Source: Symbiodinium sp. CCMP2592 (lineage: Eukaryota > Sar > Dinophyceae > Suessiales > Symbiodiniaceae). Taken from it: 64,000 nt of DNA. The notes under the pieces are model-generated. The model worked only from the letters and a program-made list of their open reading frames with translations, was not told the DNA's origin and did not search any database. Every line of letters starts with the position of its first letter. Position 1 is the stretch's first letter. Positions 37,001-49,400 of this stretch are shown here, piece by piece. The DNA is taken from NCBI GenBank assembly GCA_905221615.1, contig CAJNDT010003246.1:535306-599305 (forward strand), in the 5' to 3' direction. The translations under genes were made by a program, and so were the position numbers.

Positions 37001-40000
37001 GCGGTATTAGCTTCCAAGGTACGTTGATGGAAGCAGGTTGCGAGCCGGAGAGCTGCCTCCATCCGAAGTTTCTTGCCTCGTTTATGCGCGCGTTTTGAGC
37101 CATAAGCAATTGAAATTCAGTGCCGGAGGTTGAGGGCTGTTTGAAAGCAACGGTCACTTTTGGTCTTCCTTCCGTGGTGGAGTCCAACTTATCGCAGTAC
37201 CCTGACCCCGTGTATGAAATTCTTAAAACCGGACCTGTGCCCCCCGAAATCTGGGGCTACAGGTAAACCCTGAACCCTACTCCAACCAAGCTCGCAATCT
37301 GAACTTCTGAAAACTACACCGAAACCCCTACATCCTAAACTGAGTATGTGTTTGGGGTTTAGGCTTGCCGACCCCACAAGCTCAGAGTTCTCGTGCGAAA
37401 AACAAGAGACGTAGCTGTTTGAACAGTGAAGTTCTGAGGAGGATCGTCGAAAACGAGCTTTAGCAACAAAACTAGTCGCATTGTAACCAGTCCGATCTTG
37501 TTCAAATGCGAACTAGCCAGCAATGATTTCTTTTAAGCCTGAGCAGAACGCAAAACTGGTCTCGCCAGCAACAGCCATGGCGGCCAAGCTACAAAGTGCT
37601 CTAAAGTAACAACTCAAGATATACATGACGAGAACTTCGCGCTTCCATAAGCCCTTTTCTCACAGCACCCTGAAACTCCACAGGCAACTTCATATAGGGT
37701 CATGTCCAAGCATTCTTTCAACAGCTTACTATATGGCTTTCTGATTTTTCTGAAAAGGGTACCTTAACCCTAAAGCCCCTAAACCCCTAAACCCTAAACC
37801 ACTAAACCCTGCACCCCTAAACCCCTAAACCCTAAACCCCTAAGCCCCTAAACCCTAAACCCATAAACCCCTAAACCCTCTTCCCTTAAACCCTAAACCC
37901 TATGAGAGTTTTGGTTCCGTTTCTCTCTGGCAACCTTCCGCTGGCCCAGGTGGAGGCAGATCCGGCTAGGGCCAATGCGGCGAAAATGGCGTTTTCCGAG
38001 ATGAGTAAGAAGCCACCCATCTGGGTTTATGAGGGGTTAAGGGTTTAAAAGGGCTTTGGGCCTAGGGTTAAAGCTTTATAGAAGCCACTCATCTGATTGT
38101 GGGCTTAGGTTTTAAGGTTTAGGTCTTTGGTTTAGGGCTTAGGGTTTAAGGTTTCAGGTTTTAGGGTTTAAGGTATAGGGTTTGGGGTTTATACGTTTGG
38201 GGTTTGGGGTTGAGGGTGCTTCGTTACTTACTTGATTCTTGCAACGATCTCAGCCGATAGTAAGGGTTTCTGTATACGTATACATCCCCAAAAACTCGAT
38301 AAAAGCCTCTTACAGCCAATAAGCCCCTTACATTCTAGCAGGACATAGGAAATCTAAGCGCAACGCCGAACACAGGGAGCTTACTAAGGCCTTTATATCA
38401 ACACCCAGCCCTGTGCCGCACGAGGCTCGGCGGCGAGCCTGACGTTGTGCAGGCCTGCATGCGCCCATGCCCGCCCGATGCTTTGCCTATCATGGGCAAG
38501 GTCCCATGGCACGTGTATGGTTTTTTTGTTTAGGGCCTAGGGTTCAGGGTTGGTTTGGGTGTAATATAGGGGCTTCAATAGTTACCAAGACTATTTTGGG
38601 GTTCCTTATTTATCATTATAAACTATAAACCAGTGGGCCCCAAAAACCATATTCTAGTTATTAAGGGCCCTGTAGTATGGGTTTAGAGTTTGCAGGGATA
38701 TTTTCCCAGCCATACAAATCCTGCCCTCCCGGGTACTCCTGATCTCTCTGGCGCATATCAATTAAGAAGCTCGATGCTTTTGGTGCTCTTGCTGCTGCCA
38801 CTGTCTTCACTATCTTCGCTGCTGCTGCTGTTGCGGCTGATGGTGTCGCTAGTGTTGCGGCTGTGCATGGCTGTGCCTTACAGTCCAGGTACCATACTGA
38901 ACCTTACTGTTCTTGCTGGTATTGCTAGTTTTCGCCACTGCGCTTGTGGCTTGTTCTACCACTGCTCGCTTTACTTTACTTTACGTGAACTTGTGTCCCT
39001 TGATGTTCCGGCAGCTCGTGCAGCAGTGCCGGAAAGCAGCAGCAGTACTTAAAGGATCATGGGACTTAGTAGCTATAGGATGATTAACTAGGGTAACTAT
39101 GCTTATAACTATTTGTAACCCCAATTGAGGTACTTTTAACTTTACTTACTAAGTCCCATGATCCTCCAAGTAGTAGGGCCGCCAAACAAGAGTTCGTTTC
39201 AGATGGCTAAATGGGTGTTTCCGAAAATAGGGGACCCCACTAGAGTACTCTAAAAAGTAGGATCCTTATTCTAAGGACCCCAACATAAGATACCTATTTT
39301 TTTCGCAAATTCCCGGTGTCCGTCGTTGGATCCCCATCCACAGATAGTCCTACACCAGATATCCTCCCAAGGTTTAGGCTTTAGGTTTAGGGTTTCTTCA
39401 AAAACAATTCCAACATCGAATCGAGGTGGCCTCACTCATACGAGGCCAAAAGGGCTTCATATTAAGGAATCCCTACCCCAAGAATCTTAAACCCCCCTTT
39501 TGGCCTCCCATCACTCACTCTCGGTTTGCAACGCTAAACCCTAAACCCCAAGGTGCCTCATGTTCGTGGCGCCTACATCTCCGCCGGCCACAACTGCTGG
39601 GGCATTCTTTGGGCTCCCGCTGACTGGCTCCATAATATGAGTACTTCTCTAATTTTAGGGCCCCTTTTAGGATTCTTTTAGGGTTCCTTAACGGGATCTC
39701 TAAGGGTTTCGATATGGTATGTACAACAAGGGTAGTTCTCTAAAGCAGGATCCGTTTCTAGGATACTATATAGGGTTCTTCAACAGGGTTTCCTTTACGG
39801 GTACCGTAGAGGTCAACAAGAGGCTAAATATAGGTAAGTCTCTAAATGAGGGTCCCTTTAGGGTCCTTTTCATTAGGGTGCCGTACTATTCTGGGCACCG
39901 AAACAGGAACCCCAATATAGAGAGCCCCCCATATAGTGCAGTAAATGTGCGGTTTAGCGGGTTAGGGTTGACGTGGTTTTTGGGACTCCGGTGTCTGACG

Positions 40001-40400
40001 CGTTGGTATATCAGGCTTAGCTTGTAGGAGTGAGCCGTTTACATGCTGATACGTGATGTGTCCGATCTGTGATGATAGTCTTCGTATCAGCTGTTTTTTG
40101 TTACACTGCTCTTGCTAGGCTGGCTTATGCTAAGCATGCTACTCATTCTGTTGCGCCGGGTTGTAATACTGAATGTTGCAAGACGCAGTCTACGTAGTCT
40201 CTATATGCATGTAGTGTACGTATCTGTGTGATTTTGTATGTACATACATCAAAGGCACAACACGCCTATCGGGTTGCGTGTGCACCTTGCTATCAGTTCC
40301 TGCCCTTGTGACCATTTATATGTGCATGTATGCGTGTATGTATACCTGCATGTCTGTATATGTATGTAGACACACAGTCAGGACATTCATGTACAGACAA

Positions 40401-40463
<63 letters not shown>

Positions 40464-43400
40464 CGGCAGATCGGGATCTCCGAGGAGACGGCCGTGCAAA
40501 AATGGGGAGAGCTCCGCAAAGCTCTCCAGTGAGAACGGGCAACAAGGCGGGGCCGAGAGTCCTCCGGGCCCGCGACAGACCAAATGCATGCCATTAGTTG
40601 GAATGTGGGGGGACTTTCAGCGGCTAAAGCACTTGAAGTCGTCCTCGCACTTCGGCGACAACGAATTCGACCTTTTTGTGGCACCCTGGTCGTGTTCATC
40701 CAAGAGATCATATGCGACCCGGGGAAACAACACCATTCCTTGGGCGAGTTGCAAGCTATCTTTGGCAAAAAGGCCGAAGAGTGGCGGGGGAATGCCATAT
40801 TGCATACCTCCAACTTGCGACACAGCCAGGGGAAACTCTTACCTTGCTCGATTTCTTGCACTTTGACTTCCGATGAACTTCGCTTAGGCGCTTTCTCGGT
40901 CCACATTCCACACCATGCCACCCTATCCACTACAGAGCAAATCCTACAGCAACTGTACCCACACTTACAAAGCCACCATAGAGCCATCGTCGGGATCGAT
41001 GCCAACGAGACCTTTGAGACAGCACAACAACGAAGGCAGACGAAGGCATGCACAGCACGCGGAGAGATGCTGCTGGAATGGTTCGAAGAGGCAGAGTGCC
41101 ACTTGCCACAGCAAGCCCTTGAGCAACCTAGCCATTTTCCATATAACACTACGATGGAACCACGCCGCCTGGACTACATCTTCGTCAAGAAGCTACTTTG
41201 CGACCCCGGGGAAATCCTGGCCCAAAGAGATATCGCCACGTCCGACCATGAACCTGTGTCCGTGCCTTTAACAAAGATCCGCGCCAAGAACATCGAGGGG
41301 GACCAACGTGCAGCACCTTGGTCATCCCGCATACTCAAGGCGGGGAACGAGGTCGATGCCATCCTCGACCGCGACCTCAATGTTGGGGGGGACCCTGTGA
41401 TGCAAATACAGCAGGTCGCCGTGGCCATCAGCAAACCTGGCAAAAATAAACAACCCTTTGAAGAATCCGCAGCTCTTCGAGAAATGCGACGACAAGCACT
41501 ACAAGCACCACCCGGAGAGGATCGAAGACGCCTTTGGAAATTGGCCAGAAGAGTGCACAAACAGGAACACCGACGGTGGCAACAACTGGCCATGCAAAAA
41601 GTGGCAGAATTGGACTGGGGGATGAAAAAGGCCCTTACAGAACAAAGCCGTGATCACACGTGGGAACTCTACCTCACTGACGATGACAACTGGAAGAAGG
41701 CACTCCAGGACCACTTCGAGAAGATCTTCTACAGACAAAAACAGGTCATCGTTACAGCCACCATCCGGGGGATCATGCACCAGCTCGAAATCAGGTGCAA
41801 ACATACACCGTGGAAACCTTTCAAGATGGAGGAGCTCATGGCCGTGAAAGTCAAGTGGCGAAATGGCAAGTCGTGCGGCCCTGATATGGTGTCACACGAA
41901 GCCTTGAAGGCTATGCTGCCCCACCCCACGTGGGGGAACCGTCTTTTAGAACTCTTCAACGACATGCTGTACACCTGCCGCATCGTCGCGAGTGTCGAGG
42001 CTGGAGTCACGATACTGTTGGCAAAAACAAGCCAACCAAAAGACTGGAGCGAAACACGTCCCATAACGCTCAGCTCAGTCTTACTCAAGACTTTTGGACA
42101 ACTCATCCTACAAAGATCGGGGGATGCCATCCAAACCCCGGCGAGGCTACAGTGGTGCAGGCGGGGGAGACAGGGGGTCGAATTGATCCTCATTCTCCGA
42201 AGACTGGCACGAATTGCTCGCGACTGGGGCCTGGAGTTCTACATCGCCAAATTAGACATCCGCAAGGCCTTCGACTCCATTTACCAAGAAAGCCTCGCAG
42301 CCCACGTCTACCAGACCATCGGGGAAAAAGCCCGACTCCCCTGGGAGGCCCGTGCATGGGTAGCATTGCTCCACGCCGAGAATATTTGCATACAAGTGGC
42401 CGGGGAAAACATCCCCATTCGACAAAGCAATGGCGTTCGTCAAGGTGCGCCTGAAAGTCCAGTTGCCTTCGGCTCTGTGGTGGCGGACGACCTCGACGCA
42501 GCCATCCAAGAAGCAAGAACCAGCAAGCCATCGGACGACACCTCACCCCCCGAGGACGGGGGAAGCTACATGGACGACAACTATATCTGGTCGACGAACC
42601 GCCAGCACTTCCAGCATCTACTCTCCTGCTTGGGTCACCGGCTACCTCGACGTGGACTTTACCTGCACCCCGGGAAAACCGACATCATCTCCAACTCCGA
42701 CAAGCAGGTGACCTTCAAGGTTGCGGGGGAAAATGTCACGACGAAGGGGCCCAAACATATCTTTCACGTGCTCGGGAGCCCTCTCTCCTTTCAAGGGGGG
42801 ACCGCCATGCTACTGGCTGAAGCACAGAGCAGAGCCCGCAAGGCCTTTTGGACCCACAGGGATTCCTTCACTTCGGCAGCTACCATCCGGCAGAAATTGC
42901 AAATCCACGTCGTGCTGGTCAGACAGAGTGCCCTTTGGGCATGCCAGACATGGCCATGCCACAGCTGTCTATTGCGTTCCATAAACAGCATTCAACTCGC
43001 CCATGTGCGAGTGATGCTGGGACTACGACGACAACCATGCGAGGAGTGGGCGACCTGGAACAAGCGAAGTCTTCGACGAAGTCGTCTCGCTCTCTACCAC
43101 TGCGGGGGAACCCGCTGGTCCACTTTTGTGCTCTCCCAGATCTGGACCGCCATTGGACATGTTAGTCGTGGCGACCCTGTCGGGGGGAAAATCCTCCAGT
43201 GGCACAGCCTTCAGTGGTGGCAAGAGCAAAAAGACATCGGGCGACCATTGCAACATGCAGCCCGCTTCAATGCCTACATGGACATAGACCGACAACTCAG
43301 CGACACAATCGGCAAGAATTGGTTCGCAATCGCACAGGACCGGGACACATGGGGGGAGTGGGAAGCTACCTTCATTGCAAAATATGATGTCCCATGGAGC

Positions 43401-46400
43401 AGTGGCAAACAAAGCAGCATTTCGAACCTCGCACCGGGGGACCAACAGGCCTCCGACAGAGCCTTCCTAGAAAGCTTGGAAGACAGCAGCCGGAAAAAGC
43501 AACAACGAAGCAACGGCAAAGCAAAACAACGAGCAAAGCAGCGAACAAACAGACCACGCAACTTGCAAACACCGCAGCTGAGAGACTGAGAGCATGCGAG
43601 AGATACCTTTTTGCATTGACAGTCAAGTCGTGAATGACCTGTTCGCCGAAGATCAGTGACAGCGACGTGGACGTGCAGCATGCCTGTTCTTTCCTCTCTC
43701 TCTTCTCCTCTTTGCTTATCCACGAAGAATGCCGAGATCCCACGCCTGCTCGACTACATCCTTTGCTCAAACATGACATCTTCCTTCAACATCGTATCCT
43801 ACGACATCTACACCACTCTTTCAATTATGGATGACTTCATGATCGTAACCCTCATGGACAAACTGTACAGACTTGTACTTGACGAGCTACAACAGCAGCC
43901 TTGCGAAAGGGGCCCCGAGCTCCGCTACAGCAAGCCACTCAGAGAGCATGCTCAGCTGCACCCTACCAGTCCTTTTGTGGTGGGGAACGATCCACAACGT
44001 GCTGACGCACGGGCCGGACCCCCCTTCAGGAACGGCACAGCCAACGACTGACGACGCGCAAGCAGCGGCAGCAACAACACTGCGTGACACACACAACACG
44101 CAGCAGGCCCCACCAGCAGCGCCACAACACGCAACAAACACTGCACCGACAGACCCCAACATACCACCATGGCAGCAGCAAGCCTGGGGAGAAACCGGGG
44201 CCCCGGCCCAACTGGCGTGGGCGGCAACGCACCTTACCTCCGGCGGCTACGTTACATCGTGGGGCGGTTGGACAACCCTCACTGCCGGGGGAACCGCTAA
44301 CAACATACCCCCACAACCACCACTCTACTTTCCACCACCACCACCATACCAGATCAGTCAGCAAGCATGCCCGACACAACCAACCGGTCCACCACCACTC
44401 CAAGTCCAGCAACCACAATCACAGCCACAACCTCCACAGACCAACCCCGCCACTACCACAGTACAACAACCTCCGCAGACCAGCCAACCGATGTCTCCAA
44501 GAGCCAGCAACAACATCCACGGCTACCATCCCACATACGATTGGGACACAGACCCCTGGAACAACCCCCAGGAGGATCCATCTCCCAACGCCCAGCAGGC
44601 GGGGGGCAAAGCCTCGCACGGCACTCCGAATCCAGCTGGACAGACAGCACCACAACACGACCCCCCACAACCACAACAACAACCACCACTGGCACAACCA
44701 TCACAACAACCACCAGCCTGGCTGCCACCACCCGGTACTGGCCCACTACCCGACATGCGACTGGGGGAATACACCAGCTGGATATCCACTGGGCGCCTAC
44801 CCACCAGCTACCTTGAGCGCCAGGAACCGACTCCAAAGCCACAGCTAACCGAACAGTGCCCCCCACACATTCCACCCCCACCGCCGCCACTAGCTCCGAC
44901 GAACATCTCGACGAAGCCACCACAACGTGTACCAACTACACAGTAGATGCATCCTGCAGCCAACCACCCCCCCCGCTGCAACCCCTACAGCCACAACCTG
45001 ACCCACTGCCACGCGGCCAGAAGACACAGCCACCTCCAGACTTCTTCCAACCACGTCCAACAAACCCATCAGACCACAGCCCCAACACGGAGGACACCGA
45101 AGAGGATACCAGCGACCCTATGGACGAAGATCCAATGCGGAAAATCCCACCATGGGAAAGACCTGGTTGGGGGCAACCCATAGGGGGACCAAAACACACC
45201 TCCAAGAGAGGGGCGGGACACGGCTCCCAACGCCTTGGGAACAAGGAGGGAAAGCACTCCTTCAAGCAACGCGTCTGGGCAGGGGAGCAACTTGTGCGAC
45301 CCGACCCCCAACCCCAAGATGGACCCGGCTGGGGCATCCTCGCAAGCAGAGCACAACACACCGGCGACCGCACTCCCAGTGAAGCACCAGATCCTCGGGG
45401 GACCAAAGCCGACACTGAAGCCGATGCACGATTCCAGGAAGCTATGGCAAGATTCCTAGGAAAACAGCAGGGGGATCAGCACCCCAAACTCCCCCCACCC
45501 AAGCTACAGCCAGCTCAAGCTCCACTGACGCCCACCCTGCCAACACACCAATTCAGCCGCCACCAGCCACGGGTCAGCAGACCCCCACCAAACCACACAC
45601 ACCATACAGGCCTACAGCAGAAGAGCAATGGCAGTACGACAACGCCCCGCAAGGGCCACCACATGACGAACTTGTAATCCCCGCAAGCATTCCACATGCA
45701 GAGGGGACCACGGTGACATATTCTCCAATCTCACATGGGTGCTTCGAAGTGGATGTCTCGGCGACCCACTACATACCCACCGCCCAGACAGCGACAGACG
45801 GACTGCCATCTCTCCACATCACCCACCCGGGCCAGAGCGGGCCAGTCCTCACGGCACCACCCTTTACCGTTGGCCTAAGAGGACGACTGGCCCCGATGGG
45901 CCCACCAGACATGTGGCTTCTGGTGATAACCGAAACCCCTCCCCTCGATGAACATTGGCCGGGGAGCATCCTCGCAGTTGCGGGGGACACCTTCATCTTC
46001 GAATCCACTCCAAAAGGGGGGAAGATGACCGTGGACAAGCAGGTGCATTCTGCACCCCGAGAGTTTAGGCGCGGGGAAGCAAAGCCACCATCCACGCAGC
46101 CACGGCAACAACCGCAAACCCCAACAACCACTACAGACACCCACGATGCGGCACGCGGGAGCAACGACCCGCCCCCCGTTCCACAAACAGACCACCCGGC
46201 GACCTCAACCACCCATGGGGAAACACTCCCCCCAAAACAACCAAAGCATGTCCACTTCGCCGCTGATACCAAGGACCCTCCCACCAAGAAGCAGAAGGGA
46301 AAAGCAAAAGCCCAATCGCAGCCACAATCCAAACAACCACCTCCACAACCACCACGCAACTACAGTGCATTCGTGGACACACGGGACCTGCGTGGAAGCC

Positions 46401-49400
46401 GGGGCAGAAACAAGACCGAGCCAAAACCACCTCCTGCCCCCCCCACTCCACAGACAGACCCAGCTGATCTCCTCACTCGCATCCGTGACGGCCGAGACAT
46501 CGGGGGGAAAAAGCAAGCCAAGACGACAACGACAACAACCACCACCACCACTGGCCATCCCCAAACGCCAACAGCTACCACTACCACCACCATCACCACC
46601 AACACAACAAACAACATGTGGACGACCACCACAGACAAAACCTCCACTACAAGCTCCTCCTCTACAAGCCACGACGAAAGCAACCTTATGCAGCACATCC
46701 AACAAGCGCTGCAAAGAGGTGCAGAAGCAGCAACCCCAGCCGTGCCACCACCACAACAAGCCAACACAGCATTGGTGGCACAACCGCCACCCGAAACCAT
46801 CCCCAACAGCACCACGGGAGACACTCCCCAAGACCAACCCCTGCCAGCTGCCACAAACAGCCACTACCCTACAGCCACAGACCGCATCGAACACTACCTT
46901 ACTCGCATCCACAGACTCTCCCAACAACTACCGGGGGGGAACATGATAGCACACTTGGCAGAATGCGCCCTGGCCGACTTACTTGTCGATGATCAGACCG
47001 AATCGGAGGTGCTTCGCCAACTTGAGCTGGAACATCCCTCTGTTCCGAGTGACGCGGGGGAGCCCGACCCAAAGCGTGCTCGAACAGGAGCAACAACAGC
47101 GTCCTCAACCCAGCAAGCCCTGCAGCGCATACTTACAAAAGCCTGGAAACACCTGAGTGCAGCGAGCAATCACAACCCAGTCTCATATCATGACATTCAG
47201 CACGACATCGACATCTTACTCACATGGCTAAATAGCCACCTGCATGCCATGGCCACGGCACGGGGCGGCCACCTCCAGCAATGGGGGAGCGACGAAGCTG
47301 ACTTGAACTATGACAGGGGCATGTTCAATACGGGGACTGTCCTTGGCCAACTCGGCACAGCTCTTCAGGGGATCCAAATGGAACCTCAACAACGAGAACA
47401 TTGGCTGTTGCTCGCAGATGTCAGCCACTACTTAGCAGCAGTTGAGCGGGGCGACCCTGTTGGCCACCCAGCTGATGTCATTGCGGAGCACAGGGGGATT
47501 GTCACATCTCATCTTGCTCGTGACCGCCGACATCGTTTAGCTCGGGGGATCGTCCTCGAACTGCAGTCCTTGCGAGGACAGCTACAGGAGTGGCCGGGTG
47601 GAGAACTCAATACTATCCACCGCGCACTCTTGCAAACCCTTGAAATGGTGGAAGAAGCCCTACACCCTGGACTACCAGTACTTCCGGGAGCCCTTGAAGT
47701 GCACGATCCTGCCGGGGGACATGAGCTACATCCTGGACACCTTGCACTCCCGGGAGCTGCTGAAGCGCACGATTCTCCCGGGGGACATGAGGAAACTTTG
47801 GGCGAAATGCACCCCGCCCGAGAAAGGGGGATGCCCTCCTCCTCTGCTCATGTGGACTGGTGGCTCCATGACCGGCACCATGGCCTTGGAAATGCTCCCG
47901 GGGGAACCACTCGTGAAGAACGGAGTCCAACAGAAGACGTACCGAGTGGGAGTGAAGAAAGTCCCGCTGAACATCGGCGCCGCCGCCTACATGGAGCCTA
48001 CTATGATCATCATGGCCCCATCTGAGAGCCTCTGATCCGGGGAATGCCCAACCACCTCGTTTCTCCTACTGCTCTTGAGGCCTCCTATATTGTAGCTTAC
48101 AAAGCCTTTCTGTGATTTACACCAACAAGGGGGACGAAACGAGCTTGGTATGCATGTAACAAAGCCTCCCAAATACCCCTTGCCAATTGCTGCTGCTTCG
48201 ATGCCACAAACGAACGTACTATAAGCTGTTGTTGCGAAGTCTACTCATGCTGCCAGGACAAGTGCTGAATCCAGTCGAAACGGTGGTCCTATGTTCTTAT
48301 ATTGGGGTTTGTTTGGTAACTTGCGATTCAGCACTTGGAACACGAAGATTGTACCAGAGCACAACGCAGGGGCTGGAATTATCCCTACCTACTGACTTTC
48401 CTGGTTTATAGAGATCGAGCTACTAAGGGAAATTCCAGCCGAAATTCAGCCATAACGGCCCAGCAGGACACCTCCACGGGGGATAACTTATATAATTCTA
48501 CCTTCTGCTTCTGGTTGTGAAATTCTTCTTCTGATGACGTCCTGCTTGAACTGGGGGGTGCCCCATACAGTGCTGGCCTGGGCCTCAGTCAGTCTGTGGT
48601 GCTTGCATTTGAACGAATTCGTGATGAACCTCTATTCCTATGTGTTTTATGATGCAAGCAGCATAGACATTTCAACGGGGGGAAAGGTCCATCGGTAAGT
48701 CCTTGCTTTACACATGCTTAGCCTCTAGGCCACAAAGGTATAGCTGTGTCATTGTTTTTCACTCCGAAATCCGGTGGACTCCCAACCCTGAGACTTCCTT
48801 GACCTATACAACCCCGAACAGTGATGCCGCAACAATGATATCCTGTAATCTACTTTTTCCCTGACATGCCGGTAGCTTTCCTTTGTGTGTCCCACTGTTT
48901 GCAAAAACACTTCGGCATCACGGGGGAACTGCAGACATTTACATAATCATCCTCCCGGAGTCATCCTTTATGCCCCCTATATATTGTTACGATCTTTGGC
49001 ACCAGATGTGATCTACTTTGGCACTTGAATAGGGGGAGATATAAGAATGACTATGCACGTGTTGAAGTGCGAGTCAAATGGGACACAGTTAACGTTATCG
49101 TATTTACTTTATGGCTCTAGCCGAAACTGTGTTCCTGACTCATTCTTCACCCCTCACACACCCGTTAACACAGCGGGGGGGCCATTGGCCCGAGGGCGTT
49201 GACCCGCCCTCATGCCCGGGAGAGAGAGAGAGAGAGAGAGAGAGCTGCGGCAGTAGTGCCGTATTGGTGGTGTTGGTGGTGGTGTGCAGCAATAACAGCA
49301 GCACCGTAGTTTTGCTGTTGTAACAGCAGGAACGTGATCTGGTAGCAACCCTACACCCTAAACCCTAAACCCCTAAACCCTAAACCCCCAGCAGCCTTAT

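Larger units (their letters stand above)
40395..49235 (+). mobile_element. Non-LTR retrotransposon (LINE) bounded by (GA)n, in an oxidoreductase intron
   Basis: An element of about 8.8 kb on the plus strand. It lies between a 60-bp (GA)n at 40400-40458 and a 25-bp (GA)n at 49210-49235. It encodes an AP-endonuclease/reverse-transcriptase ORF (40584-43589) and a second long ORF region (43680-48035), followed by about 1.2 kb of 3' sequence. No long terminal repeat was seen. The host intron runs from 39619 to 49403, so the insertion tore apart the WAP|VSG codons of the FAD gene only at the intron level. The (GA)n at both edges suggests either a microsatellite target or a GA-type tail. The exact ends are not proven. 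Confidence 0.7.

Noticed and set aside
40316..41149. 277-codon minus-strand open frame and other minus frames over 40.3-46.9 kb
   Set aside because: Antisense of the (GA)n tract and of the LINE ORFs; no domain on that strand.
46146..46946. 266-codon plus frame overlapping the second LINE ORF
   Set aside because: An out-of-frame shadow; the conserved-looking islands lie in the other frame.
40395..49235. LTR retrotransposon or endogenous virus
   Set aside because: No terminal repeats, integrase, protease or Gag zinc knuckle; the AP endonuclease places it with non-LTR elements.
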